Source: JAJZEO01 sp964350315 (GTDB lineage: Bacteria > Chlamydiota > Chlamydiia > Chlamydiales > 2-12-FULL-49-11). Taken from it: a DNA stretch of 64,000 nt. The stretch is from positions 1-64,000 of the forward strand of contig CAYGJD010000001.1 in the NCBI GenBank assembly GCA_964350315.1, given 5' to 3'. Made by a program: the position numbers and the translations under genes. Position 1 is the stretch's first letter. Each line of letters begins with the position of its first letter. Below are positions 34,686 through 43,031 of the stretch, piece by piece. The notes below the pieces were generated by a model. It did no database searches, was not told where the DNA came from, and saw nothing but the letters and a program-made list of their open reading frames with translations.

Positions 34686-35477
34686 ATGGAATCAGTTTAT
34701 AGTACAGTTTTTAGCCCTTGGCTTTCTCAAGAAAAGATTACTATAGCGCTTAACTCTAAGCGTGAAAATACCATATTTTGTAGATATGCAGACCTTAAGA
34801 CAGGAAAAGAACGCACGGGAATGCTGAATGAGAAGACTCGTGAGATTTTGTGGCCTGATCCTATTCCAGTCATTGGCATGAAGATGTTCGGAGTTGCTTT
34901 TTATGTGACGCCAATTACTACAACTATTCGTCTGGGAATGCACATAGTAAAGTTTCCTTATGAAATGGGACGCATTTTTTTTAGTGCGATTAAGGGAATG
35001 GTTGAAGATGTCTTCGCCTGTCGCTTTGCAGATGCCGTTGTTAATCAATTTATTCTGAATCTATTAGTAGGTTTGGTTAAAGAGGTTGTAACACGAATCT
35101 TTAAGGTTTTGCGAACGATTTCATATTCAGCTGCAATGTTCATGGCAGCTGTCGTTGCGTTTATGTTTACCCCAGACATTGGAAAGCGTTTATACTCACT
35201 CCTTGAAACAGAACTTAATATGATTAAACGAGAAAACGTTCCTAAAGAAATGCCAGATGCAGCAAAAATGCTATTTGAGCAGGAAGTTATTTGGCTTCCT
35301 CCTTGTCCACATCCATGGGGAAATATAGATAAAGATACTTATCGTGGAGACGATGGAGAGCAGAAGACGCGATTTGAGATTTTAGAAAAATCTACCAAGC
35401 TCTCGGATTTCCCTGCCGATGCGCCTTGCAATAATGCACCGGAATACTGTCTATACCCTTGCATCCCTTGTTGTTAA
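34686..35477 (+). CDS. Hypothetical protein with membrane segments and Cys-rich end
   Basis: A 263-residue protein not recognised. A hydrophobic region spans about residues 135-165 (VLRTISYSAAMFMAAVVAFMF), and weaker ones occur near 60-95. The C-terminus is Cys- and Pro-rich (PCNNAPEYCLYPCIPCC). No cleavable signal peptide; the start lacks a ribosome site and may be leaderless. A paired hydrophobic segment is compatible with an inclusion-membrane or inner-membrane protein; this is inference. Monocistronic. Confidence 0.65.
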   Translation: MESVYSTVFSPWLSQEKITIALNSKRENTIFCRYADLKTGKERTGMLNEKTREILWPDPIPVIGMKMFGVAFYVTPITTTIRLGMHIVKFPYEMGRIFFSAIKGMVEDVFACRFADAVVNQFILNLLVGLVKEVVTRIFKVLRTISYSAAMFMAAVVAFMFTPDIGKRLYSLLETELNMIKRENVPKEMPDAAKMLFEQEVIWLPPCPHPWGNIDKDTYRGDDGEQKTRFEILEKSTKLSDFPADAPCNNAPEYCLYPCIPCC

Positions 35478-35563
35478 ATAATAAAGAAGACTTGGTTTTG
35501 TCTTTTCTGTGATTTAGTGACTTCACATGTTTATTATATAAATAGTTGTGTATTCAGCAAAAA

Positions 35564-35572
35564 TGTTATAAT
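35564..35572 (+). promoter_or_regulatory. Extended -10 promoter TGTTATAAT
   Basis: Same word as at 34670-34678, placed 37 bases before the GTG start at 35610. No good -35 box at the usual distance. Confidence 0.45.
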
Positions 35573-35609
35573 AACTATTAATATATAGAAAAAAGGTGTT
35601 AATTAAAAA

Positions 35610-36563
35610 GTGCTTGAATTCCAGGTTTATCTTAAAAACAACGAACCGCTTATTACCAGATGTTTTCATTCGGTTTCGAACCCCCGTAAGAAAACATATG
35701 GTACGCATCGTGAGTTTTCCTCAATTGATGAAGATGTGGTCAAGCAAGCAAAGAGATACTTCTCTGATTGGGAGGGTGCGACAGTTCGTACTACGATATT
35801 TAAAGACGTATTGCTTGTTCAAACAACAACAAAAGAATTGAACAAGAGGCGTTTGCCAAAATTTGTTCAGGCAATTGATGATGACCCAAATTTTAAAGAG
35901 GCGCTTGATCTGTATGTTAAAGCTTTAACGCAAAAATCAGTACAGGTTTTGCCTAAGCTACCACCAATTCGGAGCGATCTAAAGCAACGATTGAATTTGG
36001 AATGCATGTTAGAGGGTATAAGAGGGCGTTCTCTTATCGCATCTAATGATTCAATATGGGCAGAGATGCCTTCTGTAACCATTGTGGCAGAGACTCCTAA
36101 AACAGTGTTTTCTTCGACATTTAGCAGAAAAAGTCATGCGCCATACCAGCACTACTTTGTGAATATATATTTATGGGATCCATCTATTCGTTCTCCGCTA
36201 AGAGAAAGAAACTTTTCTCGTTTTGGGCGAGCTTCTCCAGATCTTACGATTAAAAGGATTGAAGATTTCGCTAATCTGATTGCAAGTTTCAATAAGTTTA
36301 GAGTGCAGGAGGGGCAGAAACCTCTTGGGTTTTTAAACTATTTTCTTTATCAAAATCCTCAGGCTTTTAGACGTAGAAAGACAGAACGGGCAGATTATCC
36401 CAACAGTCCAACATATTGGAGTGCTAATATTGGCCTTGGTGTTGTGGATTTCGATCATTTGGAAAAATGTGCCAAACGCTTGCTTAAGCCGCCACTTCCC
36501 CTTTGGAGATGGGCATTCCTGAATTTTTTAACTTTGTTTAAATTTTCTTCGAAAGAGTCTTAG
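35610..36563 (+). CDS. Hypothetical soluble protein
   Basis: A 317-residue protein starting with GTG, 12 bases after AGGTG. Rich in Arg, Lys, Phe and Pro. Notable blocks: YFSDWEGATVRTTIFKDVLL, FANLIASFNKFRVQEGQKP, and a basic, Trp-containing end (LLKPPLPLWRWAFLNFLTL). No signal peptide, no clear membrane helix except the weakly hydrophobic C-terminus. Family not recognised. Convergent with the FliO-like gene, 2 bases between stops. An effector or lineage-specific protein is possible. Confidence 0.65.
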   Translation: MLEFQVYLKNNEPLITRCFHSVSNPRKKTYGTHREFSSIDEDVVKQAKRYFSDWEGATVRTTIFKDVLLVQTTTKELNKRRLPKFVQAIDDDPNFKEALDLYVKALTQKSVQVLPKLPPIRSDLKQRLNLECMLEGIRGRSLIASNDSIWAEMPSVTIVAETPKTVFSSTFSRKSHAPYQHYFVNIYLWDPSIRSPLRERNFSRFGRASPDLTIKRIEDFANLIASFNKFRVQEGQKPLGFLNYFLYQNPQAFRRRKTERADYPNSPTYWSANIGLGVVDFDHLEKCAKRLLKPPLPLWRWAFLNFLTLFKFSSKES

Positions 36564-36565
36564 AT

Positions 36566-37111
36566 TTATCTATCTGGATCAGTTTCGTTCCAGTCTAGTG
36601 TTGCTACTTTCTGTACTTGGAATTTTGATTCTGCGATAACAATCTGTTTGTCACCGACTTGCAAAAGATAGATGTATGTGTTTGGGCTTAGAGGTCTTTT
36701 TTCAAGAATTTTGATATGTTTGCGGTGGTTCATGTGTAGTGGCCTGTTATTAGAAAACCGCTTCATTAGCCAGATTAGAAGAAAGACAAGAGCAATGATG
36801 ATCAGAATTGCTATCAAGGTGCCCTTAAATTGTTTTGAGTAGCCATTGTCGTGCATCATTGGAGATGTTGGGGTTGGAGAGGGTAGTCCAGCGGTGTCAT
36901 CTGTAATGGTAGCTTCTTCTTTAGGACTAGATTGTTCAGCAGGGGTAGACTGCTTTTGAGATGCTTCCTGCTCATTTGAGATCGATCTTCTCTGTAAAGG
37001 AGTTTTTTGTTCTGCAACAACAGGAGCTTTGACAGGAGGGGCTTCGTCTGCACTTAAAGGGGCAAAAAGTGGGACAAGAGTGAGGAGAGCGATTATAAAG
37101 TTTTTAACCAT
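36566..37111 (-). CDS. FliO-like flagellar/type III export protein
   Basis: A 181-residue protein: signal peptide (MVKNFIIALLTLVPLFAPLSA), a Pro/Gln/Ser-rich periplasmic linker (25-90), one membrane helix (about 95-115, GTLIAILIIIALVFLLIWLM), then a cytoplasmic domain HIKILEKRPLSPNTYIYLLQ ending in VGDKQIVIAES. This matches FliO, which has a short periplasmic part, one helix and a VxxRxxLGP-like cytosolic domain. FliO helps assemble the FliP-R export gate of flagella. No other flagellar gene is in the window; some chlamydiae keep a few flagellar homologues. Confidence 0.65.
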   Translation of the reverse strand: MVKNFIIALLTLVPLFAPLSADEAPPVKAPVVAEQKTPLQRRSISNEQEASQKQSTPAEQSSPKEEATITDDTAGLPSPTPTSPMMHDNGYSKQFKGTLIAILIIIALVFLLIWLMKRFSNNRPLHMNHRKHIKILEKRPLSPNTYIYLLQVGDKQIVIAESKFQVQKVATLDWNETDPDR

Positions 37112-37161
37112 ACTTCTTTTATCTCTTTTTTTTCTTTTCCAGTCCAGCTATAATTGTCCTC

Positions 37162-38010
37162 ATGAATATAAGAGGAATCTTTGCTTCGGATATTGATAAT
37201 ACTCTGACAGATAAGAGACACATCATTCCAGACGAAGTAGTGAATTATTTAGTAAGTTTGCACAAAAATGGCTGGCAAATAGTCTTTCTGACTGGTCGGA
37301 CGTTCTCTTTTGCCCTGATGAGTATGGAAAAATTTACAATTCCCTACATTCTCGGCGTGCAAAATGGTGCAGAAGTAATTTCTATGCCTGAAAAGAAGGT
37401 AATATATAGAAATTTTATCAATCGAGATTTACTTAAAGACTTGGATCTTATCTTTGCAGTTCATTCTATTGGGTATATTGTATATTCAGGATTTGAAGGT
37501 GGAGATTTTTGCTACTACCAACCTCAAAAATTTTCAGATGAGATGCTTGCCTATTTTAAAAAGCTACAGGCATTATCCTCAGTTGATTGGGTTTCGGTTG
37601 ATTCTTGGGCTGAAGTTCCTTCAGACTCTTTCCCTCTTATAAAATGTTTTGGTGAACGTGAAAAGTTGAATGCAGTTTGTGCAAAAATAATGACGGCTAA
37701 CTCACTCTGCGCAAGTGTGATTACAGATAGTGTAGATCCTAATAAAGGGATTCTCCTTATTACAGGGTGTGGTGTTGATAAAGGGGAAACGTTAAAGCGG
37801 CTTAAAAGTGATTTTGGATGGACCTGTCCTGTTGTAGGTGCTGGGGATGATGATAATGATATTCCACTTTTACAAGCAGCTGACATCGGAATTTGCGTAG
37901 AAGGGGGCTCCCTAAGACTAAGTGAGCATGCTGATTTTATGAGTAGTCCTTCAGCAGATCTCGGAATTATAGCTGCAATGGAAAGGGTGATTAAAGAGAG
38001 GGGATTATGA
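37162..38010 (+). CDS. HAD superfamily phosphatase, Cof/IIB type
   Basis: A 282-residue hydrolase. Motif I is DIDNT with catalytic Asp10 and Asp12; motif II FLTGRT (Thr/Ser); a C2-type cap lies between about 85 and 185; motif III Lys in GVDKGETLKRL and motif IV GDDDND from about residue 229. This fold removes phosphate from sugar phosphates or nucleotides. The next gene overlaps its stop by 4 bases (ATGA) so the two are coupled. Confidence 0.85.
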   Translation: MNIRGIFASDIDNTLTDKRHIIPDEVVNYLVSLHKNGWQIVFLTGRTFSFALMSMEKFTIPYILGVQNGAEVISMPEKKVIYRNFINRDLLKDLDLIFAVHSIGYIVYSGFEGGDFCYYQPQKFSDEMLAYFKKLQALSSVDWVSVDSWAEVPSDSFPLIKCFGEREKLNAVCAKIMTANSLCASVITDSVDPNKGILLITGCGVDKGETLKRLKSDFGWTCPVVGAGDDDNDIPLLQAADIGICVEGGSLRLSEHADFMSSPSADLGIIAAMERVIKERGL

Positions 38011-39257
38011 GTGTTGATTCAAAGCTTGATGTAAAACCTTTTATAAAACTTGCTTTAGCTGAAGGCAAAGCAAGACAAAGCTCTATCACAGGGTTTGTTC
38101 ATTATACTTTTGAAGATTCTTCTTCCAGAGATGCAATTCCAGTTTTTGAAAATATTCTCTTCGTCTTAGCTCTTTGTCGGAGCAATCAAGCTGATCTTGT
38201 TCTAGAAGGGCGAGATTTACTAATGAAATTGCATGAATACTTTGTTAAATCTTCTGCTTTTAGTGTCTATTTACACGAATGGCCAGAAATAAAGAAGCCT
38301 TTAGCAAACGTACGGTTGCTTTTCCCTCTCTTACATATTTGGCGTGAATACCGACATGTATTTGGGGATGAAGCAAGAAAAAAAATCAGTGAGATGTTGC
38401 AGGGGCTCTCTGCTTATGTAGATTCATTAGATATGCCGCCTCTTTTGTTATTTCAGAAAAAAGTGTTTAATGCGCTCTTTCATAATGATGAATTACCAAG
38501 GTTTGATCAAAGTTTGTGTTCTAGCACAAAAGATTGGTCTGAAATTATTGTGGTAGCACCATTTTTAGAGGAAAAAATCATTTTTCCATATTGTGATGAG
38601 TGTCATGTTTTTGCTGGTGGTTATGGACATGAATTAAAGAGAGCTACTCTTTTTGATTTATTCTTTGGGCATAAGGCTCGCGAGGATGAAATTTCACCTT
38701 TGCAATGCGCGCTTATTTACGATTTTCCTTATGAAACATATTTGCCGAGCCAAATGGATTTGTGGAAAAACGTTAAAACTGAAGGCAAATTGTTTTCACA
38801 CCTTGAAAAGTATTCTCCTCAAGAAACAAGAGTCTCTCCTGGCCACCATCTTTTCCAAGTGGCTACCAAGGAAAATGCTCTTGTCTGTCAGAATAAGGAT
38901 ATGTACTTTACTTCGGAATTTAATGAGGGAGAGCTCTCTTGTGCGTTTTCTTTTGGAGAAAAGTCAGATGTTGATTTTTTCCTTCGCCATTTCCCAGGTG
39001 AGTGTTTGTATGTGAACGGTGAAAAGGCTACATTTTTTGAATGTGGGGATCGATTGACGATAATGGGGCTTGAGATTGTTTTTACAAAGATTTCAGGCAG
39101 CGGGCGTCTATGTGGTCACTTCCTGCGTGGGAATCGAAAGGGAGAAACTTGTCCTAAAGTGAAAACCGATTGGGCAGCTTACGACTGGCAGATAAATCTA
39201 ACTGCGCTTGAACATGAAAAAGATCTAATCGTTTGCGCAACAATTCGATCTTTATAG
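38007..39257 (+). CDS. Hypothetical protein coupled to the HAD phosphatase
   Basis: A 416-residue soluble protein. The first half is helical (FENILFVLALCRSNQADLVL; RLLFPLLHIWREYRHVFG), the second half looks beta-rich with many aromatic residues (CHVFAGGYGHELKRATLF; FNEGELSCAFSFGEKSDVDF). This alpha-then-beta plan resembles heparinase II/III-like polysaccharide lyases, but I see no catalytic signature and cannot assign it. ATGA overlap with the HAD gene suggests that both act in one, perhaps carbohydrate-related, pathway. Confidence 0.7.
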   Translation: MSVDSKLDVKPFIKLALAEGKARQSSITGFVHYTFEDSSSRDAIPVFENILFVLALCRSNQADLVLEGRDLLMKLHEYFVKSSAFSVYLHEWPEIKKPLANVRLLFPLLHIWREYRHVFGDEARKKISEMLQGLSAYVDSLDMPPLLLFQKKVFNALFHNDELPRFDQSLCSSTKDWSEIIVVAPFLEEKIIFPYCDECHVFAGGYGHELKRATLFDLFFGHKAREDEISPLQCALIYDFPYETYLPSQMDLWKNVKTEGKLFSHLEKYSPQETRVSPGHHLFQVATKENALVCQNKDMYFTSEFNEGELSCAFSFGEKSDVDFFLRHFPGECLYVNGEKATFFECGDRLTIMGLEIVFTKISGSGRLCGHFLRGNRKGETCPKVKTDWAAYDWQINLTALEHEKDLIVCATIRSL

Positions 39258-39279
39258 AATTTATAATCAGGATAAATTT

Positions 39280-40215
39280 TTAGTTATCAGCAATTGCAAC
39301 AGCTTGCTCTTCGGTTTTTTCAGTAAACGAAGGGCTGTCAAGGCTACATCCCATTGCATGCATTCCATTGTCAACGTACAGAACAACTCCAGTGATAGCT
39401 GATGCATCTTTTGAGAGGAGGAAGCCTGCTGCAGATCCAATTTCTCTTGCTTCTAAGTTTTTTTGCAAAGGTGCATTTTTCTTAGCGTAATCGATCATTT
39501 TACCGATGAAGCCAATTGCCTTAGCGGCGCGGCTAGCAAGTGCTCCAGCAGAGATAGAGTTAACGCGTAGATTCCATTTTTGACCAGCTTCGAAGGCAAG
39601 CATTCTAGTGTCGCTTTCAAGTGCTGCTTTTGCAGAACTCATTCCTCCGCCATAACCTGGAATAATGCGCTCTGATGCTAGATAGGTAAGATTTAGAAAT
39701 GATCCGCCAAAGTTCATTATAGGACCAAAGTGTTGCACAAAACTGACAAATGAATAGGCTGATGAGCTTATTGCTGCAAGGTAGCCTTCTCTTGATGTTT
39801 CAAGAAGAGGCTTTTTGACTTCAGGGCCATTTGCTAAGCAATGGACAACGATGTCAATTTTTCCAAACTCATTTTGAATTTGTTCTGCAACTTCTGAGAC
39901 AGTATATCCTGGATAAGCTTCATAACGTTTGTTGGTAGCAATTTCTTCTGGGACTTGACTTGGATTGTCGTATACAGCATCGATAGCGTAAGTTCTCTCT
40001 ACATTAAATAATGCATCGCCTTCCATTTTGCGTGATTCATCAAACTTTCCGTTTGCCCAAGAAGTAGTAAAAATTTTCATTACAGGCACCCAGCATGCAA
40101 GTAATATTTTTGCTCCGCGCTGGTGTAATTCCTTTGCTATTGGCCAACCGTACCCCTGATCGTCCCCAACACCTACTACAAGTGCGATTTTTCCTTCTAA
40201 ATCCTGTTTGCTCAT
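39280..40215 (-). CDS. fabI: Enoyl-ACP reductase (NADH), plant/chlamydial type
   Basis: Last step of the fatty acid elongation cycle, cytoplasmic. Rossmann motif ALVVGVGDDQGYGWPIA at the N-terminus; catalytic Tyr and Lys lie in PGYGGGMSSAKAALE (Tyr188, Lys196), with seven residues between them as in plastid and apicomplexan enzymes rather than six as in E. coli. The length (311) reflects an insertion after residue 40 (WVPVMKIFTTSWANGKFDE region), also a plant/chlamydial feature. The ATG has AAGGA eight bases upstream. Enzymes of this family are triclosan targets. Monocistronic here. Confidence 0.95.
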   Translation of the reverse strand: MSKQDLEGKIALVVGVGDDQGYGWPIAKELHQRGAKILLACWVPVMKIFTTSWANGKFDESRKMEGDALFNVERTYAIDAVYDNPSQVPEEIATNKRYEAYPGYTVSEVAEQIQNEFGKIDIVVHCLANGPEVKKPLLETSREGYLAAISSSAYSFVSFVQHFGPIMNFGGSFLNLTYLASERIIPGYGGGMSSAKAALESDTRMLAFEAGQKWNLRVNSISAGALASRAAKAIGFIGKMIDYAKKNAPLQKNLEAREIGSAAGFLLSKDASAITGVVLYVDNGMHAMGCSLDSPSFTEKTEEQAVAIADN

Positions 40216-40289
40216 ATCAATGTCCTTACTAGTTTTTTGTCAATTGTATCATAGGCTTGAATTAATTTCAGCCAAGGATCAAAAAACTA

Positions 40290-40889
40290 TTAAGATGGAC
40301 AAGTTTCTTCTTGAAAAGGGTCGCGAGATTCCTTGTTATAGTAAGGGAGTAAGATTTCAAAATAGATAAATGCTAACGCACTGATACAGACAGCTATAAT
40401 CATACGTTTTTGGAAAATCTGGTTTTGGTGACGCACATGCTGATTTTGTTCCTCTCTGATTCCTCTTCTGACTATTCCTTCATGTGGGGAGGGTGCAATG
40501 GCAGTTGTTCTAATCCCAAATTTTCCTATTTTCATCCCTAATCTAAGTAGATTTATCTTTCGAGCCATTTTATCGTTTAGCTCTTCAGCGGTATAACCAA
40601 TAACTGAAAGTTTCCCTAAATCAAGGTTTGAATGAAGAAAGGCTTTTAGAGTTTCATTTACCTTTCTTGCAGTGATGACACTTTGGCATCCTTCATAGTG
40701 GCACGTCCAGTCCTCTCTAAGAGCGCAAAGAGCGAACTCATTTGCATGTCCTGCGTCATCGCAGGGGATGGGATTGTATGCGATCAGAGAAACATCTGGA
40801 TCGATTCCCTTATCAAGAACTTCTTGTTCACAAGGAGCGTTTTCCCACCAATTTTGAGCACTATGTGCCCCAGCGTTTACATTTTCCAT
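40290..40889 (-). CDS. Hypothetical tail-anchored protein
   Basis: A 199-residue protein with one membrane helix close to the C-terminus (about 165-185, MIIAVCISALAFIYFEILL) and no N-terminal signal. The N-terminal 65 residues hold six Cys (PCEQEV, IPCDDAG, LCALREDWTC, YEGC) and might bind metal or form disulfides. Unknown family. A tail anchor with a soluble N-terminal domain could place it in the bacterial inner membrane or a host membrane. Divergent from holA; the intervening 266 bases contain a promoter candidate and a long hairpin. Confidence 0.65.
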   Translation of the reverse strand: MENVNAGAHSAQNWWENAPCEQEVLDKGIDPDVSLIAYNPIPCDDAGHANEFALCALREDWTCHYEGCQSVITARKVNETLKAFLHSNLDLGKLSVIGYTAEELNDKMARKINLLRLGMKIGKFGIRTTAIAPSPHEGIVRRGIREEQNQHVRHQNQIFQKRMIIAVCISALAFIYFEILLPYYNKESRDPFQEETCPS

Positions 40890-40898
40890 GACAACAGA

Positions 40899-40925
40899 AT
40901 ATTATAAAATAAAAAATATTGTCAA
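40899..40925 (-). promoter_or_regulatory. Candidate promoter of the tail-anchored protein gene
   Basis: On the minus strand, perfect -35 TTGACA (40920-40925), 15 bases, TAATAT (40899-40904); TATAAT overlaps at shorter spacing. Very short leader before the ATG at 40889. Confidence 0.4.
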
Positions 40926-41046
40926 GAAATTGTATAGAATAGCGAGTTGTGTTTTAAAAATAGATGAGCTTTTCGTGCGCTTTTGTTGGCGTTAAAAGTT
41001 GGTTCTATCTTCTTGAGTAAGATCTGGAAAATGTGATTTTTAGGAT

Positions 41047-41085
41047 GAGAGGAAGCTTCATGGATTTCAAATGAAACTTCCTCTC
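41047..41085. other. Long hairpin in the holA upstream region
   Basis: GAGAGGAAG C TTCAT (41047-41061), nine-base loop, ATGAA A CTTCCTCTC (41071-41085): 14 pairs with one mismatch. No T-run follows in either direction. It could be a leader structure of the holA transcript, a small RNA, or the remnant of a mobile repeat. The rest of 40890-41155 shows nothing further I can name. Confidence 0.6.
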
Positions 41086-41155
41086 GAGGATAGCTTGTTT
41101 TGATTTTCTATGTTAACAAATTGTGAATATTAAAACACGAAAAAGTTAGGAAAAG

Positions 41156-42184
41156 ATGTTTGGAAATATAATTTCCCTTTCTATACACTTGCATGATATG
41201 AAACTTTCAACACAAGAAGCGTTTGAGAAAAACATAAGAACATCAGCACCAGATCATTTTGCAAAAGTTTATGGTGCAGTGATCAAGGATCGCTTTGAGC
41301 GGATTTTTTTTTCAGACAAACTGTATCATTTTTTCAAACATTACAAGCCAGAGATCACGCGTGAAGTTATTCGAGTAGAAAGTGGATGTCCTATTTCTGT
41401 TTCAGGGGATTTGTTTTCGAGTGGAGAGCGTTTTGTCGTCATTGATAACATTGAAAAAGTTAAGAAGAGCGACTATCAATCACTTGTTGAACAAATAGAA
41501 GCAGAAGATGAAAACACAACCTTTTTATTGCTTGGAGAATCGCTTTTTCCAGATATATATCAGGCTTTGAAAAGTGATTTAATCGTTCTTGATTTAACAA
41601 ACGAAAAGCCTTGGGAAAAAAAGAGGCGTATTGTTACAGAGCTGTTAAAAATGGCAACTCGTGAGAAGAAAAAAATAGAGGTTGCAGCAGTTGATTTACT
41701 CGTTGATAGTATCGGAAATGATTTAGCAAGATTGAAATCAGAGCTTGAAAAACTTTTTGTATTCACAGATGGAAAAAGTCAAATTGAAATAAGCGATGTT
41801 CGTCAGATGACGATGCCAACCAAAGAAAAATCATATTGGCAAATAGCAAGAGATTTAATTGATGGCGGAAGTATTGAGAGAGGACGAATCAAAGATCTTT
41901 CTGACTGGTTGATTTTTGCAGGGCAGGTACGCAATCAATTGATGAATATGATTCGAATCTCTGAGATGTTGGAAAGAGGTGAAAATCCGATGATTGAAGG
42001 GATGCGTCCTAATGAACTTTCTCACCTTATACAAAAATGCAAAGAAAGATCGTTGGGTGATTTTCTTGAACTACTTGATAAGCTGTTTGAGTTTGAATTG
42101 AGTGCAAAAGAAGATGGAGTAAAGCCCGACCATATGGTTGACATGTTGATGATTGCTTTTTCAAAGCAAGTGGCACGACGATGA
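41156..42184 (+). CDS. holA: DNA polymerase III delta subunit
   Basis: A 342-residue clamp-loader subunit that opens the beta clamp. The pattern FEKNIRTSAPDHFAKVYGAV, FVVIDNIEKVKKSDYQSLVE, FLLLGESLFPDIYQALK and LVDSIGNDLARLKSELEKL (delta-family signature of AAA-like domain II) and the C-terminal collar with LIFAGQVRNQLMNMIRISEM identify the family. AGGA stands upstream of the ATG at 41156; an alternative ATG at 41198 (MKLSTQ) matches the shorter N-terminus seen in many homologues. Followed after 35 bases by the RsmI-like gene. Confidence 0.85.
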   Translation: MFGNIISLSIHLHDMKLSTQEAFEKNIRTSAPDHFAKVYGAVIKDRFERIFFSDKLYHFFKHYKPEITREVIRVESGCPISVSGDLFSSGERFVVIDNIEKVKKSDYQSLVEQIEAEDENTTFLLLGESLFPDIYQALKSDLIVLDLTNEKPWEKKRRIVTELLKMATREKKKIEVAAVDLLVDSIGNDLARLKSELEKLFVFTDGKSQIEISDVRQMTMPTKEKSYWQIARDLIDGGSIERGRIKDLSDWLIFAGQVRNQLMNMIRISEMLERGENPMIEGMRPNELSHLIQKCKERSLGDFLELLDKLFEFELSAKEDGVKPDHMVDMLMIAFSKQVARR

Positions 42185-42219
42185 GACTAAATTTAATTCT
42201 GAATTTTCAAAACAGGTAA

Positions 42220-42897
42220 ATGACTATGACACTACACTTACTTCCAAACTTACTGAATGAATTTGCTGACAAAAGAGCATCTCTTGTTCCAATTTTAAAC
42301 GATATTATCTACGACCTTGACGGTTTTTTTGTTGAAAACCCAAAAGAAGCTAGAAAATACTTAAAGTGCTTTGATTTTGATCGCTTAAGAGATAAGCCGA
42401 TGATAGTTATGGGCAAACGAGCAGAAAGTGAGAAAGAACTTCTTGAGCCACTGAAGAAGAAGCAAAGTTGGGGAGTGATTTCTGATGCAGGGCTCCCATG
42501 TCTTGCAGATCCTGGTTCACAAATTGTTTCACTAGCGCGTAGGTTAGGAATCAAAGTGAAAGCATATCCTGGTCCTTGTTCCATTACGCATGCACTTGCT
42601 CTGTCTGGATTTGATGGAAATGGATTTACCTTCCACGGATATTTTCCCCGAAAACAAGATGCCAATATGTTTGAACTTCCTGGAATTCATATATTTATTG
42701 AGACTCCCTATAACAACAATCCAACGATTAGAAAGATGCTCTTACTGTTGAAGCCAAGAGATCTTCTATGCGTTGCGTGTGATTTAATGAGCGATAAAGA
42801 AGAAGTGATCGTTGAAAAGGCGTCGTCTTGGTTGACGGATAAAAGTGACTTTGACTTTCATAAAAGACCGGCAATTCTGATTGTACAGGTCCGATAA
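42220..42897 (+). CDS. SAM-dependent methyltransferase, short RsmI-like (tetrapyrrole methylase fold)
   Basis: A 225-residue enzyme. WGVISDAGLPCLADPGSQIV and KAYPGPCSITHALALSGFDG are the typical RsmI/YraL SAM-binding blocks, and FTFHGYFPRK is the substrate-side motif. RsmI methylates C1402 of 16S rRNA (2'-O). This shorter form resembles the variant found in Bacteroidetes and chlamydiae; its exact substrate is not proven. A second ATG at 42226 could be the start. Likely in one transcript with holA. Confidence 0.85.
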   Translation: MTMTLHLLPNLLNEFADKRASLVPILNDIIYDLDGFFVENPKEARKYLKCFDFDRLRDKPMIVMGKRAESEKELLEPLKKKQSWGVISDAGLPCLADPGSQIVSLARRLGIKVKAYPGPCSITHALALSGFDGNGFTFHGYFPRKQDANMFELPGIHIFIETPYNNNPTIRKMLLLLKPRDLLCVACDLMSDKEEVIVEKASSWLTDKSDFDFHKRPAILIVQVR

Positions 42898-43031
42898 GTC
42901 GGAATTTAACGCTAAAAAAAAATGCGGCGATTTGCAAGCGTTTCTAATTATCAATAAGTTAAATTAAATTGTAGAATTTTCTTGTGTGGAACACCTTTTT
43001 TTGCCCAAATGGGGGCAGATGGAGGCTCTGT

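Noticed and set aside
40908..41155. Possible tRNA or other RNA gene in the gap
   Set aside because: No tRNA-like cloverleaf or CCA-adjacent acceptor stem could be formed; only the long hairpin remains.
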